NCBI RefSeq assembly: GCF_023700005.1
Contig: NZ_JAMLJK010000001.1
Span: forward strand, 705,266-769,265
Reading direction: 5' to 3'
DNA from: Larsenimonas rhizosphaerae
Lineage (GTDB): Bacteria; Pseudomonadota; Gammaproteobacteria; Pseudomonadales; Halomonadaceae
Length of the DNA: 64,000 nucleotides
The notes under the pieces were generated by a model. That model made no database searches. It was given only the letters and a program-made list of their open reading frames with translations, and was not told the DNA's origin. This document shows, one piece after another, positions 57,019 to 64,000 of this stretch (position 1 is the stretch's first letter; every line of letters starts with the position of its first letter). A program made the translations under genes and the position numbers.

Positions 57019-58740
57019 ATGAATTTTTTGAACCGCAGCGTCAAGGTACGTCTTTACACCGTGATTGGTGTCACGCTTGCCATCATGGTCATTGTGGGTG
57101 GGGCCGGTGTGTGGGGAATGAGCAATGTCATGAAGGATCTGGATCATGTCTATCACACGGATGTAAAACGCATCGAATTTGTATCCAGTCTTCAGAGCAA
57201 AATGCAGGATGCACACATCATGCTGCTGGGCGCCATCAATGCCGATAATGACAGTGCCATCAAGCAGCTTGAGACGCGCGGACAACAGGACCAGCGAGCC
57301 TTCAGTGATCTTTTGGACAAGTACCTTGCATCGCTCTCGCCGGCGCGCCGCCAATCGAAGGATGTGCAGCAGCTCCAGGCTCTTCAGGAGCGTTACTGGG
57401 ATAACTTTGCAACGGTAACGCAGCATGTTCTGGCCGGTGATGAGAGTGCTGTCGAACAGGATGCTGCACGGCTCGCCGACCAGACCGGTCTCTATATCGC
57501 GTTACAGGAAGTGGCAACAAACATGATTGCGTTCAACAATCTGGATATAGAGGCGTCCTATCAGCATGCCGAACAGAGCTTTCACACCGAGCGCAATGTG
57601 ATTCTGGTGGTTTGCCTGCTGGCATTGCTGCTGTGTGCATCGGCGGGAGGGTGGTTGATTCGAAGCATTGTACGACCTCTGATGCACGCAGAGCAGGCCG
57701 CTCGTACAACCGCCGAGGGTGATCTGACCTACCGGATCGCCGCACGGGGCCAGGATGAATTCGGCCGTGTACTGCATTCGCTCGTCGATATGCAGGCAAG
57801 GTTGAAAGATATCATTCGTTCAGCGAGAACGAGCAGCCACACCGTCGCCGCCATCTCCGATGAAGTGGCCTCCAGCAGCAGCGAATTGAGTACCCGGACT
57901 CAGGAGCAGGCTTCCAGCCTGGAGGAGACAGCTGCCTCGATGGAGGAGATCACGTCAACAATCCGTCATAACAGTGAAAATACACGCCAGGCAGAGCGAC
58001 TGGTGCAGGACGTGACCAGTCAGACACGCGAGAGTGACAAGGTCGTGGGACGTGCGATGTCGGCGATGGGCTCCATCCGTGAATCCAGTGATCAGATCGT
58101 ATCGATTGTCAGTGTCATGGACGATATTGCGTTTCAAACCAATCTGCTGGCCCTCAATGCCTCGGTAGAGGCTGCGCGAGCAGGTGAGCAGGGGCGTGGG
58201 TTTGCCGTGGTTGCCTCCGAGGTGCGTATCCTGGCGAATCGCTCGGCCACGGCCGCCCAGGAGATACGTTCGCTTATCACTGAAAGCGTGGGGCGTGTGC
58301 AGGAGGGCGCGGAGCAGGTGGAAATGACCTCAGGTTCCTTGAAGCTGATCGTCCAGAATGTCGAGCGCGTTAATGATCTTATGAGTGAAATGGCCGCAGC
58401 CGGTCGGGAGCAGTCTCAGGGGGTCGATCAAATCAATATCGCTGTCAGCGAAATGGATGGTATTACCCAGCAAAATGCGGCACTGGTGGAAGAGGCCGCG
58501 GCGTCCAGCCAGGTATTGTCCGAGCAGGCGCAGGCCCTGCGTGAATTGATCGATTTCTTCAGGATTGATGATGAGCAGTTAACGCCATCTCCGAACAGGG
58601 TGGTGCCTGAAAGGGCAAGCTCCGAACGTGCTGTTTCCACAAGCACGCATGATGCGCCAGGTCGACCCGCTCCCGATGCGCCGCGCAAGGCACCTGAACG
58701 TAGCGTACCGGCCAGTCAGGATGACTGGGAAACCTTTTAA
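57019..58740 (+). CDS. Methyl-accepting chemotaxis protein 1
   Basis: A 573-residue chemoreceptor. TM1 at about residues 13-34, a periplasmic four-helix-type sensor domain (to about 190), TM2 at about 195-216, HAMP, then the signalling hairpin with [20 protein letters not shown] tip and methylation helices (EEQAS-type pairs such as [17 protein letters not shown]). It ends in DWETF, the pentapeptide that tethers CheR and CheB. Start at the ATG after TGGAGA; an ATG 42 bases earlier is the alternative. Paralogue of the next gene. Ligand unknown. Confidence 0.93.
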   Translation: MNFLNRSVKVRLYTVIGVTLAIMVIVGGAGVWGMSNVMKDLDHVYHTDVKRIEFVSSLQSKMQDAHIMLLGAINADNDSAIKQLETRGQQDQRAFSDLLDKYLASLSPARRQSKDVQQLQALQERYWDNFATVTQHVLAGDESAVEQDAARLADQTGLYIALQEVATNMIAFNNLDIEASYQHAEQSFHTERNVILVVCLLALLLCASAGGWLIRSIVRPLMHAEQAARTTAEGDLTYRIAARGQDEFGRVLHSLVDMQARLKDIIRSARTSSHTVAAISDEVASSSSELSTRTQEQASSLEETAASMEEITSTIRHNSENTRQAERLVQDVTSQTRESDKVVGRAMSAMGSIRESSDQIVSIVSVMDDIAFQTNLLALNASVEAARAGEQGRGFAVVASEVRILANRSATAAQEIRSLITESVGRVQEGAEQVEMTSGSLKLIVQNVERVNDLMSEMAAAGREQSQGVDQINIAVSEMDGITQQNAALVEEAAASSQVLSEQAQALRELIDFFRIDDEQLTPSPNRVVPERASSERAVSTSTHDAPGRPAPDAPRKAPERSVPASQDDWETF

Positions 58741-58762
58741 ACCCGTAATCGAAACTATTCAT

Positions 58763-58789
58763 GGCCGCCCACGGGCGGCTATTTTTTTG
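58763..58789 (+). terminator. Terminator after chemoreceptor 1
   Basis: GCCGCCC, ACG loop, GGGCGGC, then TATTTTTTT. Confidence 0.82.
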
Positions 58790-58860
58790 GTTTTTATAGC
58801 ATTTTTTCTTATCGAGGCGTCTCGTTCAAAGTAGTTGGCTAACATTTTCCATTTTCGATG

Positions 58861-58887
58861 TAAAGACTGTTTCGGATGGTCCGATAA
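58861..58887 (+). promoter_or_regulatory. Sigma-28 (FliA) promoter of chemoreceptor 2
   Basis: TAAA at 58861-58864, exactly 15 bases, then TCCGATAA at 58880-58887: all four -35 bases and seven of eight -10 bases of the flagellar-class consensus TAAA-N15-GCCGATAA. It lies 71 bases before the gene start, so the receptor should be made with late flagellar genes. Confidence 0.8.
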
Positions 58888-58958
58888 CTCATCAGCGGGA
58901 TGACATTTCCTTGAATCAACTGGTCAACGATACTTAAACGATAACGGCGGTGCACGAT

Positions 58959-60689
58959 ATGCTGGGACTCAACAAAAGTGTGAAAATCAGGCTCGTACTA
59001 ACGCTGGCCGTGAGTACCATTCTTCTTACGGCAGTGGCTGTGCTGGCCGAGTTATGTCTTGAAGCCAGCAATGAAAGCAGGAAGGACCTTTACGAATTTG
59101 AAATGAAAAAGCAGCAAACGATGGGTGCCATTACCACTGATCTGTTTCAGGCACGTATTGCAGTGCTTGCGGCATATGGGTATCGCGATGAAGCCAGATT
59201 TGACCGTGCTGAACAGGTGATTCAGGAGATGGAAACGAACACCCGGGCCGCCTGGCAGCGTTACCTGGCACTGGCCGAGGCTTCTGATAGGCCTGTGCCC
59301 TTGAAGCAGGACATGCAGTCCAATCTTGATCAATTCTGGGGCGCCTATGGAAAGGTCATCGGGTTGATGAGGGCTGGTGACTTTGATCAGGCCACCGATA
59401 TTGGCAACAACGTGGTCTCACCCGCCTATCGAGGCTTTGTTGAAGCGTCGGATGCCATGGCTGCCCAGGATGATATTTCCATCAAGGCGGATTACGAGGC
59501 CGGCCAGGAAGATTATGTTTTCCTGTCCAGGCTGATCTTTGGCGCAATTGCGCTGGCGCTTGTGCTTTCGGCTGTAATGGGTGTCTGGCTGGTACGCAGC
59601 ATTCTGAAGCCGCTTGCGCAGGCCCAGGACATTGCCGCTGCCATTGAACAGGGCGATTTGACGCGCAGTATTACCATCAAGCGTGAAGATGAGTTCGGCC
59701 AGCTGCTCAACGTCATGAAGGGCATGCAGGCGCGACTGGTCTCGATAGTCAACGGTGTACGTGAAAGTACACAATCCGTGCATAGTGCAGTGAGCGAAAT
59801 CTCCAACGGTAACGATGACCTGAGCAGCCGGACTCAGGAGCAGGCTGCCAGCCTTGAGGAAACGGCGGCCTCCATGGAGGAGATGACGTCAACCGTGCGC
59901 CAGAACAGTGACAGCATGGACAGCATGTCAACTCTGGTCGAGCAGATGAACAATCAGGCCCGTGAAGGTGGTGAAGCCATCGGTCGTACCCGCAAGGCAA
60001 TGAACGAAATCAATGATTCCAGCGCGCGTATCGAGGATATTATCGGGCTGATCGACAGCATTGCCTTTCAAACCAACCTGCTGGCATTGAATGCCTCGGT
60101 TGAAGCAGCCCGTGCCGGTGAGCAGGGTCGAGGCTTTGCCGTAGTAGCGTCTGAAGTGCGGAATCTGGCAACTCGTTCAGCCACGGCTGCGCAGGATATC
60201 CGTGGTCTGGTAGCGCAGAATGTCGAGAAGGCCAAAAGCGGCGTGGTGCTTGTCGGGCAGTCCGAAAAAACCCTCGAAGAGCTTCTGGCCAGTGCTCACC
60301 AGGTCAATAGCCTCGTTGGCGAAATCAATCATGCCACGCGAGAGCAGGCATCAGGCATTGAACAGGTCAATCTGGCCATTTCCCAGATGGACGGCGTAAC
60401 ACAGCAGAATGCGGCACTTGTTGAGCAGTCTGCTGCTGCCGGTCATAGCCTCAGGGAGCAGGCCGATCAGCTGATCCGGCAGGTCGCTGTATTCCGAACG
60501 CATCAGCACGATGTGCCGCAGGGAAGGGTGGTTCCTGCACCTGTTTCGGAAAGTGTTTCGCCTCGCCCCTCTGCATCTACTGGTACCAGAAAGCCAGCGC
60601 CCGTGCGGGCTGCCGCTCCAGCCAAAACATCTTCAAAATCCTCGCCTCAGCCGGTGGCTGCCGGTGATGATGACTGGGAAACATTCTAG
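58959..60689 (+). CDS. Methyl-accepting chemotaxis protein 2
   Basis: A 576-residue chemoreceptor with the same layout as chemoreceptor 1: TM1 (about residues 13-33), periplasmic helical sensor, TM2 (about 190-212), HAMP, signalling hairpin with [25 protein letters not shown] tip, an Ala/Pro/Lys-rich linker and a C-terminal DWETF. The cytoplasmic halves of the two receptors are very alike while the sensor domains differ, as after tandem duplication. Own sigma-28 promoter and terminators on both sides. Start at 58959; a GTG nine bases earlier is possible. Confidence 0.93.
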   Translation: MLGLNKSVKIRLVLTLAVSTILLTAVAVLAELCLEASNESRKDLYEFEMKKQQTMGAITTDLFQARIAVLAAYGYRDEARFDRAEQVIQEMETNTRAAWQRYLALAEASDRPVPLKQDMQSNLDQFWGAYGKVIGLMRAGDFDQATDIGNNVVSPAYRGFVEASDAMAAQDDISIKADYEAGQEDYVFLSRLIFGAIALALVLSAVMGVWLVRSILKPLAQAQDIAAAIEQGDLTRSITIKREDEFGQLLNVMKGMQARLVSIVNGVRESTQSVHSAVSEISNGNDDLSSRTQEQAASLEETAASMEEMTSTVRQNSDSMDSMSTLVEQMNNQAREGGEAIGRTRKAMNEINDSSARIEDIIGLIDSIAFQTNLLALNASVEAARAGEQGRGFAVVASEVRNLATRSATAAQDIRGLVAQNVEKAKSGVVLVGQSEKTLEELLASAHQVNSLVGEINHATREQASGIEQVNLAISQMDGVTQQNAALVEQSAAAGHSLREQADQLIRQVAVFRTHQHDVPQGRVVPAPVSESVSPRPSASTGTRKPAPVRAAAPAKTSSKSSPQPVAAGDDDWETF

Positions 60690-60708
60690 ATAGTGATGGC
60701 TGTGACAT

Positions 60709-60736
60709 GAAAAAGCCCGCCTTGAGCGGGCTTTTT
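60709..60736. terminator. Bidirectional terminator after chemoreceptor 2
   Basis: AAAAAGCCCGC, CTTGA loop, GCGGGCTTTTT. It also ends the convergent gene whose stop codon touches it. Confidence 0.88.
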
Positions 60737-61149
60737 CATGTGTCGATATCCCTGGTGGCCATCGCTTGCTGGTGCTGAACTTCCTGCATCAGTGTTACCC
60801 ATCGGTGGCGGGACAGTGAGGTGGTCAGCCCTGAAAACAGGAGCCAGAAGCGGCGTTTCATCGGGGTAAGTCGTTCCGTGTGGCGAACCAGCGGCGGAAG
60901 AATGCGCTGTGCTTCAAACTGTTTCCAGCCCTGGGTTATGGATACCTGATACTTCACCATGACAGGAGCCATTTCGATGCGATAAATCCATTCAAGCTGT
61001 TTATGCGTATAGTCATGGCGAAGGATTTCCTCAGCCATCTGTTCGTAGTCCCTGATACCTGGTTCACTGTCCAGCCACAGGCGAGTGAGCGACAGCCAGA
61101 GTGTTTGTCGGGAAGCCAGTAGCGTGGCACGGTCGATCATGAGCAACAT
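60736..61149 (-). CDS. Small hypothetical protein, DUF7079-like pattern
   Basis: About 137 residues, helical, no signal peptide. LWLSLTRLWLDSEPGIRDY followed by IYRIEMAPVMVKYQ resembles the LFLDTE and E-V-x-P-x-x-x-x-N pattern of the DUF7079 family, a resemblance I judge weak. The start is unsure: ATGs at 61149, 61140 and 61224 are all in frame and none has a good ribosome site. Divergent from fabV. No function proposed. Confidence 0.6.
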   Translation of the reverse strand: MLLMIDRATLLASRQTLWLSLTRLWLDSEPGIRDYEQMAEEILRHDYTHKQLEWIYRIEMAPVMVKYQVSITQGWKQFEAQRILPPLVRHTERLTPMKRRFWLLFSGLTTSLSRHRWVTLMQEVQHQQAMATRDIDT

Positions 61150-61279
61150 CCATCCAGCATGAAAAATTGAAGCGTAGGCCGGTTCCGGACACAATACGCC
61201 CTTTGCCGCTAAAATACCGGCCATTAACCGGGATCCTCAATGAGGGCTTCCGTTCAATGATCAGATAACGAGGTTCAGC

Positions 61280-62467
61280 GTGATCATCCAACCCAAAGTT
61301 CGCGGTTTCATTTGCACAACGACGCACCCTGTTGGCTGCGAAAAGAATGTTCAGGAACAGATCGAGGCCACCCGAAAGCAGGGCGTACGCAACGATGGTC
61401 CCAAAAATGTGCTGGTTATCGGGGCATCAAGCGGATATGGCCTGGCTGCGCGTATTACCGCTGCCTTCGGATATGGTGCCAACACGCTGGGCGTCTTTTT
61501 TGAAAAGGCCGGTACGCCGACTCGCCCCGGGACTGCCGGCTGGTACAACTCGGCTGCCTTTGACCGATTTGCCAAGGAAGAAGGGCTCTATAGTAAATCG
61601 ATCAATGGTGATGCCTTTTCCCACGAAGCTCGTGAGAAAGCCATCGAGCTGATCAAGCAGGACATGGGGCCCATAGACCTGGTGGTATATTCCCTGGCCT
61701 CACCGGTCAGAAAGCTTCCTGACAGCGGTGAAGTGGTTCGTTCTGCGCTCAAGCCGATTGGTGAGACGTATACCTCAACTGCGATCGATACCAACAAGGA
61801 TCGTATCATTGAGGCGTCTGTCGAGCCTGCCACACAAAAAGAGATTGATGACACTGTTACCGTGATGGGTGGCGAAGACTGGGAGCTCTGGATCAAGGCG
61901 CTGGATGAGGCGGGTGTTCTGGCCGATAACGCGCAGTCTGTCGCGTTCAGCTATATCGGTACCGAGATTACCTGGCCGATCTACTGGCATGGGGCGCTGG
62001 GCAAGGCGAAGGAAGACCTCGATCGGGCCGCAGCGGCCATTGATGAAAAAATCGGCGGCAGTGCACGCGTTGCCGTACTGAAGTCCGTCGTTACCCAGGC
62101 CAGCGCGGCTATTCCTGTCATGCCACTTTATATCTCCATGGTGTATCAGACCATGAAGGAGAAAGGGCTCCATGAAGGCACCATCGATCAACTGAATCGT
62201 TTGTACCGTGAACGGTTGTACGCCGAGGGCCCCATCGAAACGGATGACCAGAACCGCCTCCGTCTGGATGACTGGGAGCTTCGTGACGACGTACAGAATG
62301 AGTGCAAGGCGCTGTGGCCCAGAGTGACCGATGACAACCTGTTTGAGGTGACCGATTATGCCAATTACAAGCGCGAGTTCTTGAAGCTCTTCGGATTTGA
62401 GCGCAACGATGTTGACTATGACGCGGATGTTAACCCCGACATCGATTTCGATGTTGTAACACTTTAG
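61280..62467 (+). CDS. fabV: FabV, trans-2-enoyl-ACP/CoA reductase
   Basis: NADH-dependent enoyl reductase for the last step of each fatty-acid elongation cycle, of the triclosan-tolerant FabV type. The 395-residue protein has [13 protein letters not shown] at the start, the NAD site [14 protein letters not shown], and catalytic Tyr235 and Lys244 with the Y-x8-K spacing that defines FabV (FabI has Y-x6-K). GTG start with GAGG upstream. Followed by a strong terminator. Whether the genome also has fabI cannot be seen here. Confidence 0.97.
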   Translation: MIIQPKVRGFICTTTHPVGCEKNVQEQIEATRKQGVRNDGPKNVLVIGASSGYGLAARITAAFGYGANTLGVFFEKAGTPTRPGTAGWYNSAAFDRFAKEEGLYSKSINGDAFSHEAREKAIELIKQDMGPIDLVVYSLASPVRKLPDSGEVVRSALKPIGETYTSTAIDTNKDRIIEASVEPATQKEIDDTVTVMGGEDWELWIKALDEAGVLADNAQSVAFSYIGTEITWPIYWHGALGKAKEDLDRAAAAIDEKIGGSARVAVLKSVVTQASAAIPVMPLYISMVYQTMKEKGLHEGTIDQLNRLYRERLYAEGPIETDDQNRLRLDDWELRDDVQNECKALWPRVTDDNLFEVTDYANYKREFLKLFGFERNDVDYDADVNPDIDFDVVTL

Positions 62468-62490
62468 TCCTCCAGGCTCGCTCTTTTTCA

Positions 62491-62519
62491 AACGCCGACC
62501 GACAGGTCGGCGTTTTTTT
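62491..62519 (+). terminator. Terminator after fabV
   Basis: AACGCCGACC, GACA loop, GGTCGGCGTTTTTTT. Confidence 0.92.
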
Positions 62520-62767
62520 GTCGATATAAAACGTAATCGCCTGCATTACGCTCCCTTCATGTGGCGTTAAAGTACTGTTTTTTACAGATTGAGTGGCGTA
62601 AAAAATGTCAGTATCTGGTTTTTTGAAGTAGTGAAGCATTAGACTAATAGTGTTAATTTTTTTAATGAAAAAAAGTAACAAAATGTTTCAAATGGGTGCT
62701 GGGAGGCATCGCTTCCTGAACCGGATTGCTTGCATGTCATTCCATCCCTGCCTCGAGAGGATTCCTT

Positions 62768-64000
62768 ATGGCTAACATCACCATTGAACGCATTGATGGC
62801 GCCCTGTTCACCGTTGATCCTCGCCAGGTAATTATTTCCGGCGCATCGGTGGAAACCGGATCGCTGCTTTTCGCCCCTGATGGCGCCCGTATGGTGCTTG
62901 CAGATGGCACGGTGCTGGATGTTGCCGCAGGACAGAAAGTGCTGCTGTCACTGGTGGACGGTACCACGGTGCTGGAAGCTCAGGACATCATCAATCCTTC
63001 CATTCCCGGAGGAGACAGTGATGTAGCAGAGCTGCTGGCTGCCATTGCTCGAGGGGATGACCCCACGCTCGTACAGGAAGGCCCCGCAGCGGGTGCCGAG
63101 GCAGGCGGTGATACCGGCGGTGGTGAAGAGGGCGGTTTTTCACAGCCATTTGGAATATCCAGGGAAGGTCGCGAAGAAGCGGCAACGTATACCTATGCAG
63201 CGGATAATGGCTCGTCAGCTACCATCACCGAGCGCGATGCCGGTAATGCTCCGGTTGAAAACGCAGACGATGCAGTCGCGGATACCGGTGCAGACGATAC
63301 TGAAAATACCGACGATACATTCGTGGAGATTGGTGCGGACAATACAGAAAACACCGGTCCCTCCATCCCTGTTTTATCTCTCGATCCTCTTGTGGAAGAC
63401 AGTGTGGTGGCTGGTCAGCGCATCGGTACTGCTTCTTCAACGGCAGCCAATGGTGGCCCGGTTGCTTATGCATTGTCCGATAATGGGGCGGGATATCTTG
63501 CCATTGATTCGGTAACGGGAGACATCACGCTGACTCAGGCGGGTGTTGACGCCATCAATAATGATGACCTGAATCTGGATAACCTGTCGATTACGGTGAC
63601 GGCTACTGACGTCAATGCCAATACAAGTTCGGCCAACGACAACATCACGGTGGTTCGCACCGATGATCCAGCTACCATCAGCGGCGTACAGACCGGCGAT
63701 GTGGCCGAAGATACGGTGCTGACGACCAGCGGTACGCTTTCCGTGAGTGACCCCGATGCGGGTGAGTCCACGTTCGTCGCCCAACCGAACACCACCGGCG
63801 CCTACGGCAACTTCGCGATCGACGAGGCCGGCAACTGGGCCTACATGCTCGACAACACCAACGGCGACGTTCAGGCGCTGGGCGACGGCAACACACTGAC
63901 CGAGACCTTTACCGTCATCACCGCCGGCGGCGATCGCGAGACCGTCACCGTCACGATCAACGGCACGGATGATGCCGCCGAGATTACCGGCGTGCAGACC
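62768..64000 (+). CDS. LapA/BapA-like giant type I-secreted adhesin (N-terminal part; gene continues beyond window)
   Basis: The frame is open from the ATG at 62768 to the window end (411 codons, no stop). Residues 1-75 form the N-terminal retention module seen in LapA-type adhesins (alternating beta pattern, LADGTVLDVAAG). LLAAIARGDDPTLVQEGPAAG follows the LapA pattern before its protease site (read as A-I-x-x-G-x-D-P-T), and PAAG at residues 106-109 is at the place where LapA carries its TAAG LapG-cleavage site. An acidic linker (to about 195), a cadherin-like domain (about 200-295) and VCBS repeats from about 299 follow. GAGAGGA lies before the ATG; the 248 bases upstream are AT-rich. C-terminal secretion signal is outside the window. 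Confidence 0.85.
   Translation, partial: MANITIERIDGALFTVDPRQVIISGASVETGSLLFAPDGARMVLADGTVLDVAAGQKVLLSLVDGTTVLEAQDIINPSIPGGDSDVAELLAAIARGDDPTLVQEGPAAGAEAGGDTGGGEEGGFSQPFGISREGREEAATYTYAADNGSSATITERDAGNAPVENADDAVADTGADDTENTDDTFVEIGADNTENTGPSIPVLSLDPLVEDSVVAGQRIGTASSTAANGGPVAYALSDNGAGYLAIDSVTGDITLTQAGVDAINNDDLNLDNLSITVTATDVNANTSSANDNITVVRTDDPATISGVQTGDVAEDTVLTTSGTLSVSDPDAGESTFVAQPNTTGAYGNFAIDEAGNWAYMLDNTNGDVQALGDGNTLTETFTVITAGGDRETVTVTINGTDDAAEITGVQT
63662..64000 (+). repeat. VCBS-type tandem repeats (unit 306 bases)
   Basis: The segment coding DDPATISGVQTGDV at 63662 recurs in divergent form (DDAAEITGVQT) at 63968, giving a 306-base (102-residue) unit; the second unit is cut by the window end. 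The unit's later part is markedly more GC-rich than the adhesin's N-terminus. More units are expected beyond the window. Confidence 0.8.

Overview
The window reads as one continuous piece of a moderately GC-rich gammaproteobacterial chromosome. Gene order and protein sequences point to the Oceanospirillales, most likely the Halomonadaceae (Halomonas/Kushneria-like). Evidence is the def-fmt-rsmB-trkA block back-to-back with LysM-dprA-tsaC-hemF-aroE, the trmJ-cysE-iscRSA-ndk-rlmN-pilF-rodZ-ispG-hisS-yfgM-bamB-der run, queA-tgt-yajC-secDF, FabV as an enoyl reductase, and two LysE-type exporters. The genus is an inference; no 16S rRNA is present.

Layout. 1-1.5 kb: end of lptF, then lptG (LPS export). 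1.6-4.4 kb: aldehyde dehydrogenase, then bfd and bfr (iron storage and release). 4.4-9.8 kb: tRNA-modification enzymes (TcdA, TruC, a DTW-domain protein) mixed with a DUF1653 protein, a class III sirtuin, a bile-acid/sodium-symporter family carrier, a LysE/ArgO exporter and an ABM monooxygenase. 9.9-15 kb (minus): trkA, dodecin, pncA, rsmB, fmt, def. 15.2-20 kb (plus): LysM protein, dprA, tsaC, hemF, aroE, meeting a minus-strand M48 lipoprotein. 20.9-27.7 kb: DUF815 ATPase, then an overlapping three-gene signalling operon: a 1261-residue hybrid histidine kinase, a stand-alone receiver, and an HPt-REC-REC-GGDEF diguanylate cyclase. 27.7-40.8 kb (minus): der back to trmJ, a long housekeeping run that contains a reduced isc locus. 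41-47.5 kb: suhB, then secF-secD-yajC and tgt-queA on minus, then tRNA-Leu(CAA). 47.6-52 kb: an AT-richer accessory segment with an acyltransferase/SGNH protein, a degenerate muramidase-like protein and a DUF883 protein. 51.8-61.2 kb: RhtB-type exporter, Nudix hydrolase, AIF-like flavoprotein, MscS-family channel, two tandem chemoreceptors ending in a CheR-docking pentapeptide, and a small hypothetical. 61.3-64 kb: fabV and the start of a very large LapA-type adhesin that runs off the window.

How the genes fit together. The signalling operon ends in a c-di-GMP-producing enzyme. The adhesin at the right edge carries an N-terminal retention module with a PAAG site of the kind cut by the LapG protease, whose activity is set by c-di-GMP through LapD in known systems. 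A link between the two is plausible but not shown here. The isc locus has iscR, iscS and iscA but no iscU, hscBA or fdx between iscS and ndk, and its IscS lacks the C-terminal tail that docks IscU in E. coli. A well-matched IscR type 1 site lies at the iscR promoter, so the regulatory circuit appears retained although the scaffold is missing locally.

No CRISPR array, rRNA operon, transposase or intact prophage was seen. The candidates for a less-described system are the reduced Isc module, the hybrid-kinase/receiver/HPt-REC-REC-GGDEF operon, the muramidase-like pseudoenzyme in the AT-rich segment, and a hairpin-rich, direct-repeat-flanked intergenic element near 51.7 kb.
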